Below are positions 7,006 through 16,000 of a stretch of 64,000 nucleotides of DNA, piece after piece; the first letter of the stretch is position 1, and every line of letters begins with the position of its first letter. The position numbers and the translations under genes are program-made. The DNA is taken from contig JAZUPB010000014.1 of assembly GCA_045604965.1 (NCBI GenBank), positions 1-64,000 of the forward strand, written 5' to 3'. The notes beneath the pieces are model-generated. The model ran no database searches. It saw nothing but the letters and a program-made list of their open reading frames with translations, and was not told the origin of the DNA. Origin of the DNA: JAISGQ01 sp045604965. Its GTDB lineage: Bacteria > Bacillota > Clostridia > Oscillospirales > Acutalibacteraceae.

Positions 7006-10000
7006 ATGGCGTTTTTCAAACGCTTCAAAGGACAAATGATAGACCCTGAGCGCGCAAGACCTCTGACAGAGGATATGCTCACAGAGCAAAGCGCCGAGGC
7101 AGAGAAGGCAAAAGCCGAACCGGAAGTTCCGGTACGCGGCTTTTTCGAAGCGCCCGCAGAGCCGCAGGAAGCTCCCAAGAGCGAAGCACAGAGGCAGATA
7201 GAGGCGATTTTTGCAGGAGAGAAGGCGGAGGAAGCTCCGAAGAAAGCGGAAGCAGCACCCTCTGAGCCAAAGCCTGCAGAAGCCGGTGCCGCCGAAACCG
7301 AAGCGGCAGGAGCTTCTCAGAAATCCAGGCGCGGCAAGAAATTTGCAGGCGGCTCAAGAAAGCGCGGCGTATTCACTCCTGTGCTTAATTTTGAGGGTAC
7401 AGAAAATGATCCTGCCCTTGCAAAGCCTGTAAAGAAGAGCGCTGTAAACAAGGAGATGGACAATCTCTCAAACATATTCGGCTCTGCAGAAATAGAAAAG
7501 CCTATGATAGGCAACGAAAAATCGGGAGTAGAGCCTGAATTGCCCCAGATTGCCAAGGCGGAGGAGCCTGTGAAGGCGCCTATCGTCGAGCCCGTTCAGG
7601 CACAGCGCAGAGGCAGAGCTCAGCGCGACCCCAACAGAGTAAAGCCCGAAAATCCCGTATCCCTTGCTTTTGCTGACCTTTCACGCAGAGAGGATCTGAA
7701 AGCGGAGGAGATCGAAGACGCATCAGAGATCTACGGCATCAAATATCCCGCGTCCTTTGATACATCTACCTGCGATTTTACAGGCAGAGCCATAGACTAT
7801 TCCGACTTTTCACTCTGCTCATCTCTGAGATGGGAAGATATCGCGGCGGCATCGGATATTTCCGGTGTGAAGTTCCCTTCCGCATTTGATATAGAAAATG
7901 CAGACTTCTTCGACAGAAGCCTGCGCGGCTGTGATTTTTCGGAGGTATATTCTATGCGCTGGAAGCACATAGAAGCCGCAGAAAATATCGCATCCATCAA
8001 ATACCCCCCGACTTTTGACATAGAAGAAGCAAATTTCAATGCACGAGATATATCAGGCAGTGATTTTACTCTTGTCAAGGATCTTAAGTGGAGCCATATT
8101 GAAAACGCAGAGTACATAACAGGCGTCCGTTTCCCCGAAAACTTTGACTTAAGCGAGGCGGATTTTTCGGATCGTGACCTGACTAACTGCGACTTTTCGA
8201 GAGTAAAGCAGATGAAGTTCGAGGATATTGCGCGAGCGGCATCTATCAAGGGTGTAGTATATCCCGAATGTTTCTCATTCAAGGATATCTCTTTCAGAGG
8301 AAGAGACATATCGAACAGTGACTTCTCACGTATCGAGGATTTTGACTTCGAGGTCATCCGCCGTGCCGATTCCCTCAGAGGCATAAAATATCCTGCAAAT
8401 TTTGATGCAGAGACCTCCGATTATAAAAACCGCGATATAACCGCCAGCAACTTCTCAAGAGTCACCACTCTGCGCTGGAAGCATATCGCCAAGGCGTCCT
8501 CCATCAGAAAGCTTATCTATCCGCCTACATTTGATATTGATGAAGCGGATTTCACAGGCAGAGATATAGATTATTCCGATTTCTCACTGCTCCCCGGCAT
8601 AAACTGGGACAATGTCCAGTTTGCCGACAGCCGTGACGGCATAGTTTATCCTGCAGGTTTTGTAGAGCCAATACCCTTTGATGACGATGTTCACGGCGCA
8701 ATGCTCATATATCTTCTCAAGCTGTACACCCGTGAATACAAGGGCGAGCTGGACGCAGACCGCTTCTATGCTGATATTTCTGCTCTTTATCCGGGCATTG
8801 ACAATGAGAAGGCAACAAATCTTATAAACGAAGCAACCAAGATCTGGGACAGCGACAACGGCAAAGCACGTATCGAATGTCTTGCCCGTGAGGCTCATAT
8901 AGGCGACAAGCTCTATATGGTCAAGCTGGGATTCAAGCTGCTTTATCCGTCTCACGGCACAGAAAAGACCGTTGAGATGCTTCGCACCGATCTTGGCAAG
9001 CTGTTTAAAAAGCGCGAAAAGCAGAAGCTTGAGGATAGACTTACCGACCTTTCAAAGGGCAAGTATCTGTCAGCATCTGAAATGAGCGCATTGGGCTTTG
9101 TGCCTGAGGCTGACCATAAGGCGGCACGTCAGGTTGCTGTGGAGATAACCGAACCTGCACCCGAAGCTGCTGCAGAGCCTGCAGTTACTGCAAAGCCTGA
9201 ACCTGCGGAGATACCTAAGGTAGAAAAGCCCAAGGTATATACCTTCGGCCAGATGCCTGTGGTAGATGCGCCCATAGACGAAACTCCTTTTGATCTTTCT
9301 TCAACAGAAATACTGGATCTTGAGGACGAGGTCATAGAAGAGAGTGAAGAAAAAGCAGAGGAAGAGATCAAGGCAGCTGAGCCTGCAGAGCCCGTAAAGC
9401 CTGCAGAACCTGCACCCAAGCCTGTTATTATCGACGATGTTGAGATAAAGCCTGTTGATCTTACCGAGCTGAAGGCAAAGAAGGCAGAAAAGGCACGCAG
9501 AAGCGGCAAGCTTTCTGACGAAGAAAAGGGAATACGTACTGGCGTTATGGGTATGCTTCAGTATATCAGCCGCAACGTATCCGACGAATCTCTGACCAAT
9601 TCCGAGCTTTTCTCAGAGTTCTTGAAAATATACCCAGGTGCTGCTGCAAAGGAAGTTGCCGCAATGGCACAGTTTGCAAACAACACCTTAAACGGCAACA
9701 ACACCGATACCCGTGCAAAGCTGTTCCTGTTCGCCTCCAAGGCACCTACAGAAATCAAGCACAAGCTGCTTGACTTTGCATACAACCGTTATCTCTATCG
9801 CCTTACAGAAACCGAAGAGGAAGAGATATTCCGCGAGTTTATGATGGCGCTGTGCGGCACACTGTTCGATGATTCTCCCGAATATGAATATTCGAACTTT
9901 ATGCACAGACACGATATACTCAAAAAGCCTGCACCTCCCAGAGAAGCAGCCTACCGCCGCATATCCTTTGATGCAAATGTGGGCAGAGCAAATCTCTATG

Positions 10001-12471
10001 CAAACGAGCGGTTCCCCTATTACAGAACCCTCCAGCAGCTTGGCTTTACAAGCTTCACCTTCGATGCACTGCGCTCAAGCCTTTACATAGAAGTAGGCGA
10101 CAGCCGTCCTTACGAAGAGCTTGGCAAGCTGTGCTACAGAGAGAAGCAGCCCGGTTTGATGCAGTTTGTTGTCATTGAGACAAATATGGGATATCTCTAT
10201 CTTGAGCAGAGATGCATCCGCGACTGGGATGTTACCGAGGAGACCGTATGGCGCACCGCCGAGCGCAATATGCAAAAGCTCGAAATGCGTCCCAGATACT
10301 CCTTCTCCACCGTTGAATACACTTCTTTCAGATATCTGCAGGGCAATCTTGCTTCCTGGGTACTCACCGCACCCAAGATGCTTGAGGAGCTTTCAAAGGG
10401 TAAGGATATAATTCTTGCAGCTCCCTGCCGTGAGATAGTGTATATCGATTTCTATGAATTTGTATCGGTCAAGAAGCTTATAGATTTTGTTTCACGCTAT
10501 AACTGTACCCTTATGCTCGGCGGCGAGGAGTATGAGCATCCCATTACAGGAGATGTATTTATCTATCACGCCGATGACAAGACTCTTGAGAGAGTCAACG
10601 ATGAAAGCTATATCCTTCTCGGCGATTCCGTAGCACGCAGAGAGGTTCTCCATTCTGTTCTTCCCCTCAATATGGAGGTCGACGCAGCAGGTCTCAGACG
10701 TCCTAAGATGACAGACGAGCTCGAAGCGGTAAATGATGAGCAGATAACTATACAGGAGGCAGTTTACACCATTCTGCGCCTGTATTCCGAAATGAACGGA
10801 GACCGTGATTACACCATACCCTACAATGCGGCTATGGCTATATTTGACGAGGTCTACTTCACCAGTGATTCCGTATATCCACCTGCACGCGGACGTGAAC
10901 AGCCTGATCCTATGGAATTTATCGATGCGGCTGCACGACTTGCAGTAAAGGGCGGAAAGAGTATATGCTGGCTGCTTATTCAGGCTCTGCAGCACCTTTG
11001 CGGCGATATAAAGTATGAGACACCTACCAGTGCTTCCATTCGCCAGACAGTGCTTGAGCAGATATACGGCGACAATGCATCGGCTGTATGGCTCAACTGT
11101 GCTACTGCTGCAGAATTCCTTATGAGAGCAGACGCTCTCAAGGAATATGAGGAGCGCAGCGTTGAAAACCAGAGACTTACAATAATCGATTCACGGCTTG
11201 AACTGCTTCTCCATTCACTGACCCTTATTTTCCACCAGTTCGGCAGAAAATACGCCCTTGGTCAGGTGAGAAAGCACATTCGCAGAGCTATGCCCGAGGC
11301 ACAGTTCAATTACGAGATAAACCTCACTGCCTGGCTGCCTGCACCCGGCGACGACGTTGACGTTGAGCTGCAGTCACAGGGTATGATTCTCAGAGGATTT
11401 GACCGCATTACACAGGAACATATTCTGTCCTCAATTGCGGCAGCAATAGGCGACAACGACCTTTCAACAGGCGACTGGCCGCTGCTCGTATTTATCAAGC
11501 TTGTAAAGTACGCATATCTCGATCCTGCAGAGATGGTTGAGCGTTTCTTCGTAAGCAGAAGCAGACTTATCCCCTCACAGGCAGTGCTCAAGCAGCTTTA
11601 CTACAAGGATCTCAACAATGAATTTGTAAAGCACAGCCGCAAGGCAGCGAGAGTGAATACTGCAGGCAGCGAAGATTCCTTCGAGAATGACGGCCGCCGC
11701 GAGGTCGAAAAGCCCGAATATGCGGAGAGCTTTGAGAGCGTGCTGCGCTTTAATACCGATTACGAAGAAGAAACTGTTCTGGAAAAGCCTGAAATGCAGT
11801 TTAGACCTGTTGAGCGCGGATATCTTGAAAAGAGCATCAGCTTTGTTCTTGAGCCCATAAACAAGGCAAATGTAAACCAGCTGCGTGACGCTGCTCACTT
11901 TGTAACAAAGCTTTTCCACGTACCCGAAGCTCATTTCGTATCCAACGACGATATCGAATGTGAGCTCCATTACGGCATACTTCGCCGCAAGGTACAGCTT
12001 ACCACTCTGCGTTCTATGGCTTGGACTCTCTATAACCTTATGCTCGAACAGGGCAAGGAAATGAGAGACGTAACAGGTGCAGATGTCAGAAGGGCAATGG
12101 AGATCGTAGAGGTCAACAACCGCCTTAACTACAAGACAGGCAGTGCATTCCCGACCCTTTGCTCTATGAGCCTTGAGGAGGGTATGTTTATCCCGTGCTA
12201 TGAGCAGATACTCTATTTTGCACAGGAGCTGCTGCCCGAAAACAAGCTGTACAGCCTGTTTGCTCTCCACGATGAGCTTGCAGCCCTTGCACCTGCTATG
12301 AAGCTCATTTATGATGTGCTGAGAAAGCAGAAGCAGGGCGAAATACTGCCTCCCAAGGGTGTGCTGTATGATACGATATGCGCTTGGAGCGCATTGTGTT
12401 TTGCATCGGCAGACTCCTTTGAGGTAGCTGACGGACCTTCCAATTATAATTACAATCAGATAAAGAGATAA
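7006..12471 (+). CDS. Giant cytoplasmic repeat protein (1,821 aa), unknown function
   Basis: I do not recognise this family as a whole. No signal peptide or membrane helix. Layout: 1-225 disordered, Ala/Glu/Pro/Lys-rich; 226-552 a perfect-period 43-residue repeat (see repeat entry); 555-708 helical domain with LYPGIDNEKATNLINEA; 709-825 second acidic Pro/Glu linker; about 835-960 a helical domain resembling 555-700 (FLKIYPGAAAKEVAAMAQFA); about 985-1150 a mixed domain with the WDVTEETVWRTAERN segment reminiscent of DUF1444; 1180-1821 mostly helical. The gene sits 72 bases behind the PP2C phosphatase and ends at a strong terminator, so the two form one operon and may be partners, the linkers being possible phosphorylation substrates (inference). 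ATG with AAGGAG upstream. Base and codon use match the neighbours, arguing against recent transfer. Confidence 0.85.
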   Translation: MAFFKRFKGQMIDPERARPLTEDMLTEQSAEAEKAKAEPEVPVRGFFEAPAEPQEAPKSEAQRQIEAIFAGEKAEEAPKKAEAAPSEPKPAEAGAAETEAAGASQKSRRGKKFAGGSRKRGVFTPVLNFEGTENDPALAKPVKKSAVNKEMDNLSNIFGSAEIEKPMIGNEKSGVEPELPQIAKAEEPVKAPIVEPVQAQRRGRAQRDPNRVKPENPVSLAFADLSRREDLKAEEIEDASEIYGIKYPASFDTSTCDFTGRAIDYSDFSLCSSLRWEDIAAASDISGVKFPSAFDIENADFFDRSLRGCDFSEVYSMRWKHIEAAENIASIKYPPTFDIEEANFNARDISGSDFTLVKDLKWSHIENAEYITGVRFPENFDLSEADFSDRDLTNCDFSRVKQMKFEDIARAASIKGVVYPECFSFKDISFRGRDISNSDFSRIEDFDFEVIRRADSLRGIKYPANFDAETSDYKNRDITASNFSRVTTLRWKHIAKASSIRKLIYPPTFDIDEADFTGRDIDYSDFSLLPGINWDNVQFADSRDGIVYPAGFVEPIPFDDDVHGAMLIYLLKLYTREYKGELDADRFYADISALYPGIDNEKATNLINEATKIWDSDNGKARIECLAREAHIGDKLYMVKLGFKLLYPSHGTEKTVEMLRTDLGKLFKKREKQKLEDRLTDLSKGKYLSASEMSALGFVPEADHKAARQVAVEITEPAPEAAAEPAVTAKPEPAEIPKVEKPKVYTFGQMPVVDAPIDETPFDLSSTEILDLEDEVIEESEEKAEEEIKAAEPAEPVKPAEPAPKPVIIDDVEIKPVDLTELKAKKAEKARRSGKLSDEEKGIRTGVMGMLQYISRNVSDESLTNSELFSEFLKIYPGAAAKEVAAMAQFANNTLNGNNTDTRAKLFLFASKAPTEIKHKLLDFAYNRYLYRLTETEEEEIFREFMMALCGTLFDDSPEYEYSNFMHRHDILKKPAPPREAAYRRISFDANVGRANLYANERFPYYRTLQQLGFTSFTFDALRSSLYIEVGDSRPYEELGKLCYREKQPGLMQFVVIETNMGYLYLEQRCIRDWDVTEETVWRTAERNMQKLEMRPRYSFSTVEYTSFRYLQGNLASWVLTAPKMLEELSKGKDIILAAPCREIVYIDFYEFVSVKKLIDFVSRYNCTLMLGGEEYEHPITGDVFIYHADDKTLERVNDESYILLGDSVARREVLHSVLPLNMEVDAAGLRRPKMTDELEAVNDEQITIQEAVYTILRLYSEMNGDRDYTIPYNAAMAIFDEVYFTSDSVYPPARGREQPDPMEFIDAAARLAVKGGKSICWLLIQALQHLCGDIKYETPTSASIRQTVLEQIYGDNASAVWLNCATAAEFLMRADALKEYEERSVENQRLTIIDSRLELLLHSLTLIFHQFGRKYALGQVRKHIRRAMPEAQFNYEINLTAWLPAPGDDVDVELQSQGMILRGFDRITQEHILSSIAAAIGDNDLSTGDWPLLVFIKLVKYAYLDPAEMVERFFVSRSRLIPSQAVLKQLYYKDLNNEFVKHSRKAARVNTAGSEDSFENDGRREVEKPEYAESFESVLRFNTDYEEETVLEKPEMQFRPVERGYLEKSISFVLEPINKANVNQLRDAAHFVTKLFHVPEAHFVSNDDIECELHYGILRRKVQLTTLRSMAWTLYNLMLEQGKEMRDVTGADVRRAMEIVEVNNRLNYKTGSAFPTLCSMSLEEGMFIPCYEQILYFAQELLPENKLYSLFALHDELAALAPAMKLIYDVLRKQKQGEILPPKGVLYDTICAWSALCFASADSFEVADGPSNYNYNQIKR
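7681..8661 (+). repeat. Seven-plus tandem 43-residue (129-bp) units in the giant protein
   Basis: Units begin at residues 257, 300, 343, 386, 429, 472 and 515, exactly 43 apart, after a partial unit at 226-256; the last is cut near 552. Each unit has DFxxRDIxxSDFS, then LxW(K/E)HIxxA, then (I/V)xYPxxFDIxxA. The first part resembles two pentapeptide-repeat turns; the second looks like a helix. Units differ at many positions, so the array is old rather than a recent DNA duplication. Confidence 0.9.
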
Positions 12472-12473
12472 TA

Positions 12474-12506
12474 AAAACGGACTGTCAAATCGACAGTCCG
12501 TTTTTT
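12474..12506 (+). terminator. Strong intrinsic terminator of the PP2C/giant-protein operon
   Basis: AAAACGGACTGTC pairs perfectly with GACAGTCCGTTTT, followed by further T residues, right after the stop codon. Confidence 0.93.
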
Positions 12507-12581
12507 CTCTGTAAAGCCTGTTTTCAAGCCTTTGATCTAAGGATAAGGTTTTTTGTGTGCACAGTTTTGAAAGGCTTAAAA

Positions 12582-12620
12582 ACAGCCTCCGAAAGGCCAA
12601 AAAGGCTATTCGGAGGCTGT
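12582..12620 (-). terminator. Terminator of the 79-aa membrane protein gene
   Basis: ACAGCCTCCGA (12582-12592) pairs with TCGGAGGCTGT (12610-12620); on the minus strand the stem is followed by TTTTT. Confidence 0.85.
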
Positions 12621-12649
12621 GCCTGTTTATGAATAACAATTTGCTGATA

Positions 12650-12889
12650 TCAGGCAAGATCGGCATCGTCCATTACATCAGTGTCGGACATATCCGATTC
12701 GGAAAGATCGGTTTCGGAGACATCAGAATCAGAAAGATAAACCACAGCGGGTATTTCAGGTGCAGAACTTGCAGGGTGGTTGTTTCTGTAGACAGGTGCA
12801 TACAGGAGTGCAGCAAAAACAATGAGGACTATACCGATAAAAAGCACAAATAATATGGCCTTGAGCCAGGTCATAGAAAACTTATTCAT
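12650..12889 (-). CDS. Small membrane protein with acidic Ser-Asp tail, 79 aa
   Basis: A 79-residue protein with one N-terminal membrane helix (about 10-31) and a tail of repeated acidic Ser/Thr-Asp/Glu steps (LSDSDVSETDLSESDM, residues 52-67). Start supported by AAAGGGG seven bases before the ATG, a promoter and a dedicated terminator, so it is expressed as its own transcript. The tail, probably outside the cell, resembles linkers in the PP2C phosphatase and SecE of this window. It lies between the repeat-protein operon and the giant adhesin gene. Function unknown. Confidence 0.75.
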   Translation of the reverse strand: MNKFSMTWLKAILFVLFIGIVLIVFAALLYAPVYRNNHPASSAPEIPAVVYLSDSDVSETDLSESDMSDTDVMDDADLA

Positions 12890-12922
12890 ATCAAAGCCCC
12901 TTTGTTAAGGAATTACTTGTAA

Positions 12923-12951
12923 ATAGTATCATAAATAAAGCAGTTTGACAA
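12923..12951 (-). promoter_or_regulatory. Promoter of the 79-aa membrane protein gene
   Basis: Minus-strand TTGTCA (12951-12946), 17-base spacer, TACTAT (12928-12923). Confidence 0.65.
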
Positions 12952-12968
12952 GAGCGCATATAAATTGA

Positions 12969-12998
12969 ATACCCCTGATGCGAAAGCATCAGGGGTAT
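12969..12998 (-). terminator. Terminator of the giant surface protein gene
   Basis: A perfect 13-bp stem (12969-12981 with 12986-12998) closed by a GAAA loop, 43 bases beyond the stop codon of the minus-strand gene. Confidence 0.85.
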
Positions 12999-13040
12999 TA
13001 TCAGTTATTTAGTGCCGATTGTTGCGTTTTATCAGAGCAA

Positions 13041-16000
13041 TCAGCTGTCAGCGCCTGCACGTCTCTTCTTGCGGTTGTAAATGGCTTTGCCGGTTACAAC
13101 CGCAACTACCAGGGAGACCAGTGCGATGTTTATAGCGATAACATTGTTGTTATCATCGCCGGTCTTGGGAGGATCGGACTCGCCGGTATTCGGAGTGTTG
13201 TTTGTGGAGGGCTGCTGGGGGTTGGGCTGAGCTGCTTCAGAAGCACCGAGTACGAAGGTTCCTACCAGTACGCCGTCCTTGTAAGCCTTGATGGTAACCT
13301 TGCCTTCCTTGAGGATGGTAGCCTTACCGTTCTGGTCTACAGTTGCGATGGAGGAATCGGAGCTCTCCCAGGTGATAGTCTCGCCCTTAAGATCGCCGAT
13401 CTCCTTGATGAGGTCGCCGTTAAGGTCGACAGTGTCACCGACTTCGAGCTTCTTTTCGTCATCCATAGGAATGATCTCGTTCTTCATAAGCTGTTCAATA
13501 CCCATAATTTCGATTGCGTTGCCGTTGGGTCCGAAGTAGGAAGCAACACCTTCGCTGTCGACAACTATCTTTACAGTGTTGGTGGACTTGTTGTAGCCTG
13601 CAGGTGAAGCAGTCTCAGCGAGAACATATTCACCCTCGGGGATATTTGCGAAGAGTACAACGCCGTCAACGCCGGAAGTAGCGGTCTTGCTGATATTGTT
13701 GCCGCCTGCAAGTGCGAATGTAGCACCGGGCAGGATCTTATTGATGTTGCTGTACTTGGTGAAGCTGATGTTTGCGGTCTTGGGAACAACAACAGGTGCA
13801 TCCTTCATAATGACCTTGTTGTCGGTCTCAGCAGTATCCCAATCAACATCGGTACCGGTTCCGTACTCAGTCTCGGTTACAGAGTAGATCTCAGAATCGC
13901 TGACCTTTACATAGATGGTCTCTGCAATCTGATAGCCCTCAGGAGCAGTGAGCTCTGTGAACTTATAGATACCGTTGGGGATCATCTCAAGAGTGACAGG
14001 TGTCTTACCGGACTTCCAGGTGATAACGCCTGCATCGGTGCGGCTTACCTTTTCAGGAAGTGTAAGCTTTGTAAGATCAGCGCCGTCGGCGATAGGCTCA
14101 AGCTTGAGGGTTGCGCCGGGAAGCTCATTGCCGCCGTCAAGTGCGATCTTGGAGATGACGAGCTTGTTGATCATATCTGTCATTGTGACAGTGTCAGTGG
14201 ATGCAGCAGCGTAGCTGAGTGATTCGTCAGAAGAAAGCTTCCAGAATACATCGCCGCCGTCAACCTTGACGTAGATGAACTGAGACTTGGAATATCCTGC
14301 AGGAGCCATATCCTCGCTGAAGGAATATTCGCCGTTGGGAATATTTCTAAGTACGAGAGGTGCGCCGTTGGATACCCAGGAGATAGAGTTGTTATTCTCA
14401 TTATAAACTGCATCTGTACCGGAAGCGATATGAGAAATATCGATTGCGGAGGTCAGAGGAGCAAATCTGAGGATAGCATTGGAAAGTGCGTTGCCCTTAT
14501 CGTCGATCTTGGAGAGCTTGAGGGAGTTGTAATCATCTTCCATTACAACAGTCTCGTTGCCGATCTTCTCAAGGGTTTCAGCAGTAGCACCTGCATAGAT
14601 ATCGCTGCCGCTTACCTTTACATATACAGTTTCGGTCTTCTCGTAGCCGCTGGGTGCGGTGGTCTCAGCAAGAGTGTAGAGACCGTCGGGGAGCAGCTGG
14701 ATCTTGACCGGTGTATTCACAGAAGTCCAGGACAGTGCGCCGTTTGCAACAGCAGCTGCAACATCTGCATTGTCGGGATCGATTCTTACCTTGCCGAAAT
14801 CAACTGTGAATCCGACAGGAGTAAGGGTAAGACGTGCGCCGGGGAGTTCTTCGTCGTTTACGAGATCGATCTTGGAAACGTTAAGAGTCTTGGGAGCGTC
14901 GATCATAATGACAGTGTCGTTGTCTGCAGGCTTATTGCCCCAATTTACATTGGTGCCGTTGCCGTATGCAGAAGCGGTAACTGAATAGATGTCGCTGCCG
15001 CTGACCTTTGCGTAGATGGTTTCAGCCATCTCGTAACCGAAGGGAGCAGTGATCTCTGTAAACTTGTAGATGCCGTTGGGTACTCTGCCAATTGTGAGAG
15101 CCTCTTCCTCGGAAGTCCATACGAACTTGCCGTCGGTGTAGGAAACTCTTGTGGGATCGTAGTCAACATTGTCGAGCTTAATGTCGCCAACAGGCTCGAG
15201 TTCGAGCTTAGCGCCGATGACCTCGGTGGTACTGTCGGCAAATTCCTTCTTGGAGAGTACGAGAGTGTTGGGATTGTTAATCATTATTACTGCGTCGCCA
15301 TTGCCAACTGTAGTCCAGTCGGAGGTGGTGCCGCCTGTGTAATCCTTTGTCCACTTGATCTCATTGCCCTTGATGCTTACATAAATGGTCTCGGGAGAGA
15401 TTTCATAGCCGCTGGGTGCTAATGTTTCAGTGAACTTATAGATTCCGTTGGGAACGTCGCCGAGGATGTGCTCGGTGGTGCCGGAAGTCCAGGAAATGGT
15501 AGTTCCGTTAAGTTCTGCGCCGTTGAGAACAACCTTGGAGAGATCTGCGTTTTCATCAAGTGCGGTGAACTCAAGCTTTGCACCGGGAATCTCAGGACCG
15601 TCGGCAATCTCTCTCTTGGAGAGTATGACGTCGGAAGCTTCTAAGGTGTTGGTGAAGTTAGGTGCAGAAGCGGGAGCGCCGTTCTTGGTGAGTTTTACGT
15701 CGTTGTCGTTGATTACGAGCTGACCTTCCTCATTGTCGGTAACCTTTACGGTGAGGACGTATTCGGAAGTATCGTAAGCAACATTCTTGACGGGGTTGGT
15801 GGAAAGTTCCTTGATTGTGTAGGTGTATTCACCTGCTTCGTCGAAGGTGATGTCCTTGAATGTGAAGATACCGTTTTCATTACTTTCAGCGGTCATAAGA
15901 ACCTTATCGCCGTCGAGAAGTACGAAGGAGAATTTGGTCTTGCTGATATCGCCGAAGTTGAAGGTCTTCAGACCGGTAATGCTTCTCTTAGCAGGTGCTG

